Shown piece after piece: positions 11,718-24,300 of a DNA stretch of 64,000 nucleotides. A program made the position numbers and the translations under genes. The notes beneath the pieces are model-generated. The model saw only the letters and a list, made by a program, of their open reading frames with translations. It ran no database searches and was not told the DNA's origin. The stretch comes from Manduca sexta (taxonomy: Eukaryota > Arthropoda > Insecta > Lepidoptera > Sphingidae), in the NCBI RefSeq assembly GCF_014839805.1, contig NC_051128.1, positions 12,104,466 through 12,168,465 on the forward strand. The letters are read 5' to 3'. Each line of letters starts with the position of its first letter. Position 1 is the stretch's first letter.

Positions 11718-14353
11718 CTAGGTTTTAGAATGTTTTTTGCTATTTTTATGTGCAATTCTTACCTTGTTACGCCAATTTTGTATGTTTTCAGTATTACGTT
11801 GTTGTTCAGTTACGTATTATTTTGTAGTTTTAAGAGTACGTACAAATCTTGCCAATCTGCAACGCGTCCATTCCAAAGCGGTTTGTTTTGCATTAGCGGA
11901 TATATTACGGAATTTCGACTTTGTGTTCTAGCGTTAAGACTGATTTTTCAATCATCATAACATTTATAAAACGATAGACATATTTATTAAATAAAAAAAT
12001 ATGATGTGCAATTCAATGATATAGAGACGATTAAAAAATCAGCCTTTATGTTATTTTACCAATAACACATATTAAAGCTCTAGACAAACGGACTGCATTT
12101 CAAATGAACTCCCGACTGCTAGTTTTGCAGTTTGAATTCATTTAGTACGACTGCAATAAAACTGCAAACGAACCATGCAGCCTGATTCCAGTCGCTGTGC
12201 AATCGCCGTGCAGTTCCAACAACTGCACGCTGACAGAATAAGGTTTCAACGGTAGAAATGCAGTTAAAACTCAGTCTTTCCTAAAGCCAAGTTATCTTTA
12301 ATCACCGCAAGAATCTTTCCTAAATTTGAAGGAAATGAAGGATTGTGGAAGGAAGACTTGATCGTCGGTAAACACGTAAATATTTGCATAAATAGTATAG
12401 AATCTAGACCAAATGAAACCCATGTTATTTCACTACACTCCAGAATAATGTGGAAACTTCGAGATTCCGTAAAATGTCTGCGTTTGCGCGGTTTTATAAT
12501 TGTTATTTTGTTTTTATATTTCCGACATATTGAATTGGGTTAGTGTCGTATAGGAGTGCCAATACATGTGTATGTGGTATATAATTTATAATAATTATAC
12601 ATAATATTGTTAAGAATTTTAATAAAAATCCTATAGCTAAGTCCTTGTTATTTCTACATATTACATATTATACGAATACATTATCTAGTGGTCTTGCAAA
12701 AAATTGGTGTCAAACCGGATTTCCTTTATTTTTAGTTATGGCAATCACTGAACAGCTAAGTGTGTAACAAAATTATCTATTCTTGAATATTTTATATGAT
12801 TAAGATAGCGCGCCCCACGGTGTGCGATGTCGCAGTCTTTTCTTTTCTCACATTAAATTGATTGTCTTAATTTTATAAGTGATTACCTATTTTTGTTTAT
12901 ATATTGTAATTTTTTATTGAATTGATTTTACGAATACTTTGTTACTAATTTTTTGCAAAACACATTTATAATAAAACGTATAAATATAGAATATGAAACT
13001 ACAATTATAGACACCAGTATGATCACTACGGCTAGTCTAAATATTTAACGAAGGAAATCACAAATCTGGGACAATTGCTTGAAAATGAAGCGTTATGTTG
13101 AAAACAAACCAATTCAAATTTAAATACCAACCATTTAAGATTTAGAATCAGTTTTATGTTGATTTTATCGATTTCTATTGCAAATCATCGACATTTCCGT
13201 AATTTAGTATTTTTTGTTATTGGTAAAAATTATTTTGCGTATTACATTATCGAAGATAGTTCGTAATTCCTTGCCGTGGGTATGAAACTTTTTGTTGCTT
13301 ATTATATGCAAACCCAATGGTTCAATATTTAGAGATTTAAATTACCAAGAAAACTTGCAGAAGTCAACATCTAAGCTTTGTAACATTACAGGATTTGCGG
13401 CAATTCCAATGTATATAGAACCATTGAAATATTGCCGTTAGTGTTAACACATCTGTAAGCTCTCACTCTGCTTTATATTTTTGTCAAACGCCTCATTCTC
13501 AAGCATCGTCCTGCTACAGAAAGGATAATGGAGAGAGACCAGGTGGGAGAGTTACGAATGAACAAGTACCATAAATGAAGTTACAAAACTATTGTTTATT
13601 ATCAAGTCGCTCACAGTCTACGGCTAAGATAATCATAATTATATACCGTGATGACGTCAAATCAATACATCCGATACATATGATATATTATGTAAGTATC
13701 GTCTGGAAACGCGACGCGTGTCAAATGAAATACTGCTTTAAAGTCGGAAGATAAAGAATATGATCAATTAGCGCGAGACTTCTCTCTTCGGAGGATCTTG
13801 AAAGCTTGGCTTCCTACAAAGCGGGCAACCCGATCATATTCTTTTGGCTTCGACAACCGAGGCCTTCGTTCCACGCCACCGGCCGCTCCGGCTTTTCGAA
13901 AGGACTTTTCAATGCAAACATTTTCAAAACTTCAACACAGTTAGTTTCAAGGAACTTCATCCTTTACTTCTTGTTTCAATACCTTTTCAAACAAACAAAA
14001 TCAATATTAGACTTAATGTTATCTTTATTAGGAGCTAACAATACATCCTAGCGTCTAGGCCTCGCGGGCCGTTTACTTGCTAACTTACAACTAGAACCAA
14101 TCCAACGTGGTGTCAAACATAAACGAGCTCGCCGCTCAGAACAAATCATAAAATTATAACAATGTTACAACTACACCGGCCTCAACAGGTACAGTATAAA
14201 TGCATTACAAAGCCGGTGCACACAAGGGACTTGTGTTTATCTACACTCTGATGTCGGCAGCATCGCGGACTTAGTAATACCGACCTGGAAATTCAAACAC
14301 GGGTGTGACATATGTATTATGGACACAGCAAATGCAAACATCAATATGGCGGC

Positions 14354-14404
14354 GTTTCTCCACAGCATCACGCGTACGCACTACGCAGTATGCTGTGGGG
14401 AAAC
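14354..14404 (+). other. Pre-miRNA-like hairpin
   Basis: Arms 14354-14368 and 14390-14404 pair over 15 bp. In plus-strand RNA the single difference is a U-G wobble. After a 3x3 internal loop, GCGTA (14372-14376) pairs with TACGC (14382-14386) around a five-base loop. It lies beyond the tra2 stop, within or just past its 3' UTR. Function is unknown and expression is not shown by sequence. Confidence 0.45.
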
Positions 14405-15271
14405 ACGACAATTATCATTACAAACTTACGCTAAATTTACAAACTAATTTACATTTAAATAAATCTACCTTTGCCTATCTACCAAACATTATCATCACAT
14501 TAAAGAATGCCATCACGACTATTGCAAGAGAACATGGGGTGTAGTATATTAGAATCTTTGGCATGGCATACAAGTTACCGTCAAGTCACTCGAATTATGT
14601 TAATTACAAGGATTCAACTCACACAGACATTAAATATTGCTGCACACTGACAAAAGTGTATAAGAAAATATTACTTTTACATAGATCAAAATCTTATAAA
14701 ATTATATTATTGAGCGACACAAACATTGCACCAATTAATTCGTGTTTTACAATTTTACTTTATTTAGTTTTAAATATCCAATCGCATCGAATTTTTTAAT
14801 TTTGTTCACAAAAATGGTGTTCAATTAACATTAATTATGATTACATTAAATTTTCTACACAAATATACTCAATTAAATATCTATACAATATTGTACGTGG
14901 GTCTCGTTTGTACGAAACATCGTTTGAATCCAGTGGCCGGACATGACAGACGCACCATCAGAAGCATTTACACTCAGACCCAGTTCGGACTACGCTAGTA
15001 TTTTAGACAAGTAACAAGTAATTTAGTTATTAAACTTATCTATACTACACGAAGACATTTCAGATGTTCAAACACGTTTAGTAATTTAATTACCCACTAC
15101 TCGACTAAACACTAACGTAGTTTGGACTAGGCTTTCGTCACAGTAGTGTGCGAGTCGAGGCACGCCAACCCCCGACACGTAACGGCAAGACATGAGCATC
15201 ACGTGGACGCAGTTCAGCAAAACATTACAACAAACATGTTTAGATAAATAATTCACAAGTATGTAATAGAT

Positions 15272-15277
15272 TTTATT
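15272..15277 (-). promoter_or_regulatory. Candidate tra2 polyadenylation signal
   Basis: AATAAA on the minus strand, 108 bases past the tra2 stop, followed by A/T-rich DNA. Further hexamers downstream could give longer 3' UTRs. Confidence 0.5.
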
Positions 15278-15384
15278 TGTACAGTCGTAAGACCTTGTCA
15301 GGGAAGGTAGTGTACAGTTATTTGTTGAGGTGTGTCCACGCTACACGTGTGTATGCCGGGCGGTGTGGCGGTGTGTCGCGGCGC

Positions 15385-18300
15385 CTACCGGTCGTTATAA
15401 TAGTAAGACTTACGCGGCGAGTAGGAGCGCTCGCGCTCGTAGCGGCGCCCGCGGCGGTAGTGCGGCGAGGGCGAGCGGTGGCGGTAGCCGCGGTGGCAGT
15501 AGTCGCGCTCGCGGTAGCCGCCGCCGCGGTAGTAGTACTCGCTGCGGACAGAACACACGCTACAGGCACTGCGCACCGTGGACGGAACCAACCGTGAAAT
15601 AACACGTACAAATTACTGTTTTGACGTAATATCTGACAGTTATAAAATAGTGTTTTAATAACTGTCAGATATTACGTCCAGATTAGTTGTTCAACATCGT
15701 TATAACCGGTTTTCACTGTACTATCTGGTGCTCACAAAAGCTCGATTTATCAAATATAAAGTGCCTTATAACAACGCGGGAATAATGATATTACCTTATA
15801 AGACCTAATCTAACCACCCAAAGGGAAGAATATTTGCAAACAAATACTAATTTAGGTGCCCAACCAAATGTACAGATATACCCACTGAAAAACCTCATAT
15901 TATTTAAGCCTGTTAGAATACCGAATCCAGACTGATACCAAAATTACGCTTAAACAACTATAAACACTATCTAAATGAGCATAACAAAAATACTTATAAT
16001 CCTGTTATTTGCAATGCCAATACTATTTTCAATCACATAAAGTCGAGATTAAACGCATGCTCGTAAAACCAATACAAAACGTTACTACATAACAACTTGC
16101 CAGAGTAAAAAGGAATTAATGATATTTATATATTTCCAATATTGGAAACAACTATATATTTCAAAGACTTGTTCTAGAATTGTCTATGATTCAGTAAAAT
16201 AAATTTCAAACTAACTCATAATAGCATTATTTGACAAGTTTTACTGAATTTGTATTATTTTGTTATGTAAATGAATTGAAATTTTGTCGACCGAAAACAG
16301 TCATTAGCATAGCATCTATATTTACATAGTTGTTGCATTATAATGGAAATATTTTAATTACATATGTAACTATTCATTTAACACACCATGTGACTTAATA
16401 TGAAATGTTGCTAAATAATTCTTCTATTAAATGTGGAATTTTATAAACGCATGAACACAACAAATTATTAAAACTTTGTAACTTAGAGATATTCTTATAA
16501 GAAGTCGGTTAAAAATGTATTAGAGTTTTATAAGTTTAAAAATCTCAAGGAAAATAATAGAATAATTCTCTTAATATTCCTGAAGATAGTTATAAGGGGA
16601 GACCGGGGATGGTCGGCTCTATAGCCGACCATCCACGACATAGACCTATGTCTAGGTTCGTTCGTTCTTTCGTTCGGGCGAAAAAGCGTTTTATCTTCTA
16701 ATCTAATGTAAACTAATTTCATCCCAACTTTATTAGTATGAATATCAAACGTTTGTTTTTATGATATTATACCCATTTAAGCTGAAATTAGGTCCCTGGT
16801 CACCTCTAAAGCATAAATTACAGGTCAAGACGAATAGCTCTTTCTGATGACTAGAAAACAAGTTATATAATATTAGAAAGCGTAACCCAAGATTCTCACT
16901 AATTAGTATTTAAATGCCAATATTTACATAATTTCTGCATAAATAAGTATGTAATACTAGCAATCTAACGAATGCTAGCAACTATGTTATACACACTATG
17001 GAGACTCTCGTAATAATATTTCGTAGCCTATTTAGTTACAGCTAACATAGTTCTGAATTAATATTCGTTCAGACGTTTCCGTCATGTATAGACAACTATT
17101 TTTTTTTTTTATTTTTATTTTTAATGATATATTTTTATTTTTAATAATACTATAAAACATTATCACGAAGACGCGCCCCACTATTTTCCCTAATCGCTCA
17201 TAATGCGCGTGAGTAGCACGAGTGCACACACACTATTACGGATAGGGTCGAGGATAAAGCTTGTATGAGTCCCCTTACCCCGCGACACCCGCTCAAAAGA
17301 TGGTGGGGCGCGTCTTCGCGGGTGAAATAACCTATAAGCTATAGTTTTATATGTATGGATGAATACTTACTCTCTGTCGCGACGCCTGTCGTATCCGTTG
17401 TCACCTCTGCTGCTGATGCTGTAAATAACATAGAAAGTACATTATACAGTCCAACATAACTAGATCTTAGAGACTTAACTGAATCACTGCTGCCCAAATC
17501 CATAGACAAAGACATTCATATAAATGAGTATTAATTTAATTATTGACATATTTCGAAATTGAACTTTTTACACCATAATGATCACAATATTTTTTATTTC
17601 AAAATGCTATAAGTTAAATATATGCTGAAAAACTTTAAAACTGTACCTACTTTCATCTAAATTCTGTATTGATGCAGTACTAGATATTTTTAAATACTAT
17701 GTTAATTATCGTCACTTTGTAGAATTTTAAGAACATAAGTATAATAGTAATGTGTAAACAGGCCTTTAGTAAATCGATTTAGCTTGACATCGATTCACCC
17801 ATTATCTGCTTACAGATTAATCTGCCAACATTTAGGGTCACTCATAAAATAATTCATGAATGTATTTCTTATGTTGGTAGGAATTTTTAATCTATATTAA
17901 TATATAAAGCGGAAGGGTTTGTTTTGTACGTGCTAATCTCAGGAACTACTTAATTGTATTTGAAATTCTTTGACTAATAGGAAACTGCATTACTCCTGAT
18001 TGCTATAGGCTACTTTCATCCCGGGTTTCACACGGGCGGATCCGCAGGCAAAAGCTATCAGACGAGCAACGAGCTCGTTTCCTTATTCAGTTGTGTAAAA
18101 TATCTAATTCAACGAGCAACTGCAATCTATACAAATTATTGATTCATAAAAAAAAATTTCTTCTCGAGTAGATAATGTATTATTGATAAATCAAACATTG
18201 TATTAGAATATACTAAACATGCGATGGTAATATTGGAAAGGGTTCACGGTTCATTGTGCACGCGACTCGTTCGCGCGATAATGTAGCAGGATAGCCACGC

Positions 18301-21300
18301 CTTAAAAACAATATGTAACCGATTTCCAATTAATTTTATAAGCATAAATTATAATATGCATGGAATAATGTATTGCAAGTTTGAAAAACTACATCAATAT
18401 TTTTATTAAATTAAAATCTGATGTGTACCTTTTGTACATAGAAATAAAAATAAATTGGTCAAAATAAACCAAGCAAGCATTTCTTTCATATTTCCTTTAT
18501 TTAATACGCATCAAGAAACTAAGCTTTCATCCAATCCAATCGGAAATATAAATAATTTTATTATAAAAAAAACTTGGATAATTTTCGGATCCCCTAAATT
18601 GTTGTTTCCCGCACCCCAAATCGTGCCACCTGGTGTAAGGTACACTAAAATTGATAAACCCAAACAGTTAATCGAAATACGATAATCGTGACAGGAGCGA
18701 ATCAGGCTATTACCGAGGGGGATAATTTTGTTTTATATGATTGGGGGGAACTTCAGTCGTAATTTATTCATATTATTTTACTGTGCCACGATATAATTTA
18801 CTGCGATTTCCGTTAGGCAAATGAATTTCGGGTTGTTTTCCTTCCCGGTCTCATTACAATTGCCTTAAAGTACCTGTTAATTATAATTTGTCTGATAGCA
18901 CATGATAATATATCAAATGCAATAATTTAAATTTATTCCTCTGCCTATTTTTATTTTAATCTAAGCCTCTCCAAAAGCTCTATATAACCTACTACCACAT
19001 GCCCCAACTCCCCTGGACTGATCAAATTCACGATCTATAGAGTCGTCACGTATCTCCTATCCTCGCGTGTGTCCAGATGGTACTCACGTGGGCTTGCCCA
19101 TGTAGATGCCGGGCGTGGGCGTGTGGGCGCGCTGCGTGATGGAGTAGTCGACGCGGATGCGGCGGCCGTCGATCTCCATACCGGTGCACTCGTTCTTCGC
19201 CACCTTCGCGTCTTCCTGGTTCTCGAAATACACGAAGCAGAAGCCGCGCGAACGACCGGTCTGTTGGGAAATAACATATTTGTATTGACTAGGGAAAAAA
19301 TTGTATCGTTGTGCGAAATAGTCTTTGGTTCATATTCGCCGAACATTTTAAAGGGCAAATTATGTTTTATGGAGCCCGATGCACGAATAAACTTCAATAA
19401 ATCATTTGGGACCCAAAATAATAACTTGAGTACATTACGCCAAGTTTAAAAAGCATACTTATTTCCATATACTTTATGAGCCAAGTGCCGCGAGAAAAAA
19501 AAACGCTTTCAAATTATCTCAGGCCTTAGGTATCATAATAAAACCTGTACAATTTGAATTAATTGCATCTCATAATCAGACGTGTTATATAAAATGAATA
19601 CAGTCTTAAAAATATATATAAATATTGCCAACTAACCTTAGCATCGATGACGACCTGCACTTTGTCCACGGGTCCGTATTTTGAGAAGATGTGGTTGATC
19701 TGCTGCTCTGTTGTGTAAAGGCTCAAGCCAAAAACGCCCAGACAACGCGACGGCGTGGGGTTCTCCTGCAAATCGCGCCGCCGTTGCAGTGTAATTGGGT
19801 GTTAATAAGAGTTATTTATGTGTTTCCTGGTTTCTGACTAAAACATTTATGTTCAAAAACAATGCAATAAACTAATGAAAATAATCTACAAGCCAATATA
19901 TTTATTTTTAAACATTTAATTTACATAAATACAAATTTACTTTTAATGTTACTCGTAACTAAAACAACATTCAAACTTTACAACAAATATCTATCAACAA
20001 TATTAAAAATAGTAATTAAAAAAAAATGTTTGTTCCATCTGTCTCACGCCACAGAGTTGCGGAATTCCATTGGTTTATAAGTTTCAAATTTAGACAAACT
20101 CGAAACTTATATTCTGTATTTTTTTATGCAATAGAATATTTTAAGAACAAAATGTCAGATGGCTTCACTCAAACAGGCGTTTTAAACCTTTTAGGGCACG
20201 GTCATACTTCACGGTATATAACATGTTATTTACCATGCAACAGTACCCTTAAATTGTAACACATGTTTTAAGCGAAAGACATAAAAACCACCTGCCAATA
20301 TGCAAACAGCAAGTTAATAATTTAAATACATTACATGACGATTGCCACGTAAGGTAACAGAATTTATTAATAAATTGATAGTTTGGTTTGGGATTCCGCC
20401 ACGCTCCTTCAAAGCCGCCAACTATATCAGTGGCAGTCTCTGAAAAAAAAAACTCTACGGAACCCAAACACCCCCATCAACAGACAGACACGAACCAATG
20501 GAATACCGCAACTACGTGACAATAATAGACAGTGTATGTACCAAAAGTCTCACCCTGTCACCCATATGCCGACGGCGGGACGACATCGGGCTGTGAGAGT
20601 GCGAGCGGCGGTAGGAGCCGCGCGGCGAGTACGAGCGCGAGCGGCTGCGCGAGTAGCGCGAGCGGTACCCGCGCCGCGCCGAGCCCGACCGCGAGCGCGA
20701 CCTGCAGGGCGTCCTACATGTATACTGGCCGTTAGCAAACTTGAGGGGTTGGGGGTAAACACTGCGAGAAATATGCACAGCGGTTGTTGACAACTAGCAT
20801 ATTTCAGATGTTCGCATGTTTGTATAGCGTACTATTCTTAGGACCGCGTGGATATTTTTCGCAGTGCAAAACCTATTCCATAGGCAAGAGAGTAATGTCA
20901 ATATTCGATACATATGTCAACGGTTGAAAGGCTAATTGACTTAGCATCATTTTTTTTTTGCGACACGAAATTTCATACATATTTAAAAGCAGCATTTTTC
21001 ATTTTTTTTTTTTAACTTAGTCAAAATTTTTCGGAAATAAATGTCGCTAAGTCAATTAGCGTTTCAAACGTCGATGAATAAATCCGACTAACGTAGTCCA
21101 GACTACACGCGAAGATATATGTATGGTGATGTGGACATCAGGATTACAAACCCCATCACTCGTCTTCGCAGGCATAACGATTGCCCTGACAGTTACGAAG
21201 GCAATAAGAACATTGACTTACAAAGTACTGCATGGCACAAAGTACTGCATGGCACAATTTAACGAGTAGATTGGAGTGCCAATATACTCGTTAAATTGAA

Positions 21301-24300
21301 TTGATAGGTAGTTTTAAAATGTGTCTCTAGCCAATTTCACTATCATTCATACTGCAGCTCGAACTGTTGCCTTGTCAGTATAAGTGTAAATTATTGGTTA
21401 CACACAATGTCACAGAACTAAAGATTATAAGCACCAATTATACCCACATTGCTTGCCGTCACGGCCCTCTCGGGACACAGACCTTCGTTTCACGACGTAT
21501 CATGCAGTCGTCGTCATGGCAATATCGATTTGTTTATTCATAGATAGACATACCGCGATAACTTCACAAAGAGATTATAAAAATATGTATTGGAAAACGA
21601 TTTCACAAAACACTATTTCTTAATAAAACAAAAATCATCAAATCCTATTTGTTTTTGAATGCAACGTCCTATACAAATTAAATTAAAATGATACTATTAC
21701 GAAGCTAGACAAAATCGAACGCAAACAGACTCATTTAAATTGCACCACAGGGAAAAAATATTGCTGAACAAACATTTTGAAAAGTAACGACGAATAGATA
21801 AACCTCCTTTGAAGTCAATTAAATATACTATATAATATATAAACATTATGTACTTTACTCGCCTGAATGAGCGACCAATGCATGCATAATCGAAACCGCG
21901 CATTTATGTATTGTATTACGGAAATAATTTCATATCCAGTTACTTTGTAGTTTGCGCCTGAATAAAACATTATGAATTGTTATAGCTTCCTAGCCATACT
22001 TTATTTTTTCCGACTTCAACAGCTTACTAAGCTAAATACGCGAACAAATATACGAACACAATGTTTAATTTAAATTAGGCCTCCAGTATTATACAAAATG
22101 ATAATAAACTGTTATCAAGATCATGCCATCGTGTTTCCTATCGTTGTATACATAATATGCCGATTTGTGTTGACATTGTATGATAATTTTGAACGCGGTT
22201 AATTGCAGCGGTCAGTATAGTATAGTCGGGTATACCTCATTAAAAAGGTAGATCGCTCGCATGCCAAATTACAGTCGCTAGGCATAAGGGACCAACTACT
22301 TGAACCCTTTTAAAGCCTTTTGCAATTTCCTATTTCCTGAATAGTATTAGAAATTGATCAGACATATGAGCGCAGTATTATGCCATGAGTACTCTGCATT
22401 TCCAAGTTCCATGTCACTGCTACTGTATTGGTTTGCGTGGCGATAAACATCAGACGAGCGAGCTATTCACATTCAAATGTTTAAAAAAAACGACAGTACA
22501 CATGCAACGATTACCATATTACAACCGGCAACAATTGTTATCGCGCCATGGAACGCACCGGCAAACAATTTCGAATCGATAAATCTGTCACGCGTCACTA
22601 GCTTTATGGACCAACTTTTTAATTATGTACAATACTAGCTTTTGCTCGCGGCGCCCCTCGCGTGAAAGACGAAAGAAAAGATAAAAAGTAACCCCCTTAT
22701 TCATAGACATTATTTATCTAAGGAGCATTGCTGTGATAACAAGTCTGTTTCTCAGCTTTGTTTATCTGACAGCCAACTTGTTTCAAGTTGTATCTCAATA
22801 TTAGCCAATCACAACGGCCCTATGTCTACGCACTGCGAAGGCTGCCATGCCGTCAGCACTGAGAATCAGACTTGTTATCACAGCTTTGCTCTGTCCTTAG
22901 ATAAAAACCGTCTATGAATAAGGGGGTATGCCTATAGCACTCAGATAATGTAGCTTTCTAAAAGTAAAAAAAAAATCAACATTGTTTAAGTAGTTTCCGA
23001 GTTTAGCGTGTTCAAACAAACTCTTCATCTTTATATATTAGTAGATTCAATCGATATTTACGACTACTATTAGCCCTGTTTCGTACAGATAACATGTAAG
23101 CAACTCAAACAGACGGTACTTGTTTGATTATCATTAATTTGTGAACATAGTTGACAGTGGTTTTTGTATTAGATTGTATTATTTGACTTTACACAGAATT
23201 TGCAAAGCAAACACTCACACATTTTATTATTTGACCTGCATGGAAAAGAGAGCTCTTTAATAAAGACTTTAAGTGTAAATTTTATTTACTATACTGCCAT
23301 GGTAATCAAGAGAGCAGTGAGTCAAAGGTGGCCAATATTTTTTATGAGTGATTTGGAATGAACTTTAAGCAAACTTTCCTCCTATCTATATTTTATACAT
23401 CTCATAAATTAGAATGCATTTTGTTGTACTGTTCTAATTCCATTAACATGCTAGGTTTTTGGTTTGGAATAGTTGAGCATAACATAACAAGACTCGTTTA
23501 CAATCACTGTGATGTAATATTGTTTAGACATAAACAATAATGGTGAAATGATAACATACGCACAACTCAATCTGCATGAGATGAATACATGATTTGATAA
23601 TTTAAATGAGCCATTAAATATAATCAGTGTAGTTCTTATAAGGGAAATATCTTACTGGAAATATATTGGCATACAAATGCCTAAAACATTGTTATGTTTT
23701 TTTTTTGTTATTGCCACAATTAATGATAAGATTATTGTTTAATTATGCCTATACTGCTGAAGATTTGTTATTAGTATTACAGAAATTGCCTTTAATACTA
23801 CAGCATTTTGATTACATAAATAATAGAAACATACAAATTATCTGAATTTATAAACACTATTAATTTTCAAATGGCTATCTTTAATCAGTAGCATATTATA
23901 ATTATTATTTTTTGTGTAAGGTAAAGCTACCCCGCTGCATCTGATGCTAAGTGGAATGAGGTCCAATTAAATTTCGACTGACATGAGATGATTAGTCCTT
24001 GCAATTCGATACAATTAGGCTGAATTATGATGAAATCTAGAAAAGCACAATAATTTATTAACTATTGACGGTATATGTTTTTTATACTAATAGTTATCAG
24101 GTGATATTTTAAGTTAAGAAATATAGTGCACAGAGCCAAGGTAAAAATTGGAGACGTAGAATTTTCAAGATTGCTAACTAATTGGCATTTCTGAAGTTAG
24201 TGATTTATTTGTTTTAGAAACTGCTAGAAGTCTTAAAGGTTACAAAATTATTTACTTTTCCTGAAATATATGTTTGTTTGAACACACTAATCTTTTGAAC

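Larger units (their letters stand above)
8742..14050. other. HPS4-tra2 tail-to-tail region, no protein gene seen
   Basis: AT-rich DNA follows the HPS4 stop. AATAAA hexamers at 11142 and 11990 could end a long HPS4 3' UTR, but nothing selects one. Two MITE copies (10543 and 11585) lie here. ORFs are short, AT-driven and lack codon character. A GC-richer stretch at about 13790-13900 is noted under findings. Confidence 0.55.

Noticed and set aside
15277..15611. Ala/Val-rich or Arg/Ser-rich ORFs on both strands
   Set aside because: They are shadows of the GC-rich RS2 exon of tra2 (15541-15385), whose frame is fixed by splicing phase.
20383..20793. Plus-strand ORF of 135 codons and other frames
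   Set aside because: Antisense to the tra2 RS1 exon 20713-20554; Arg-rich composition arises from the complementary Ser/Arg codons.
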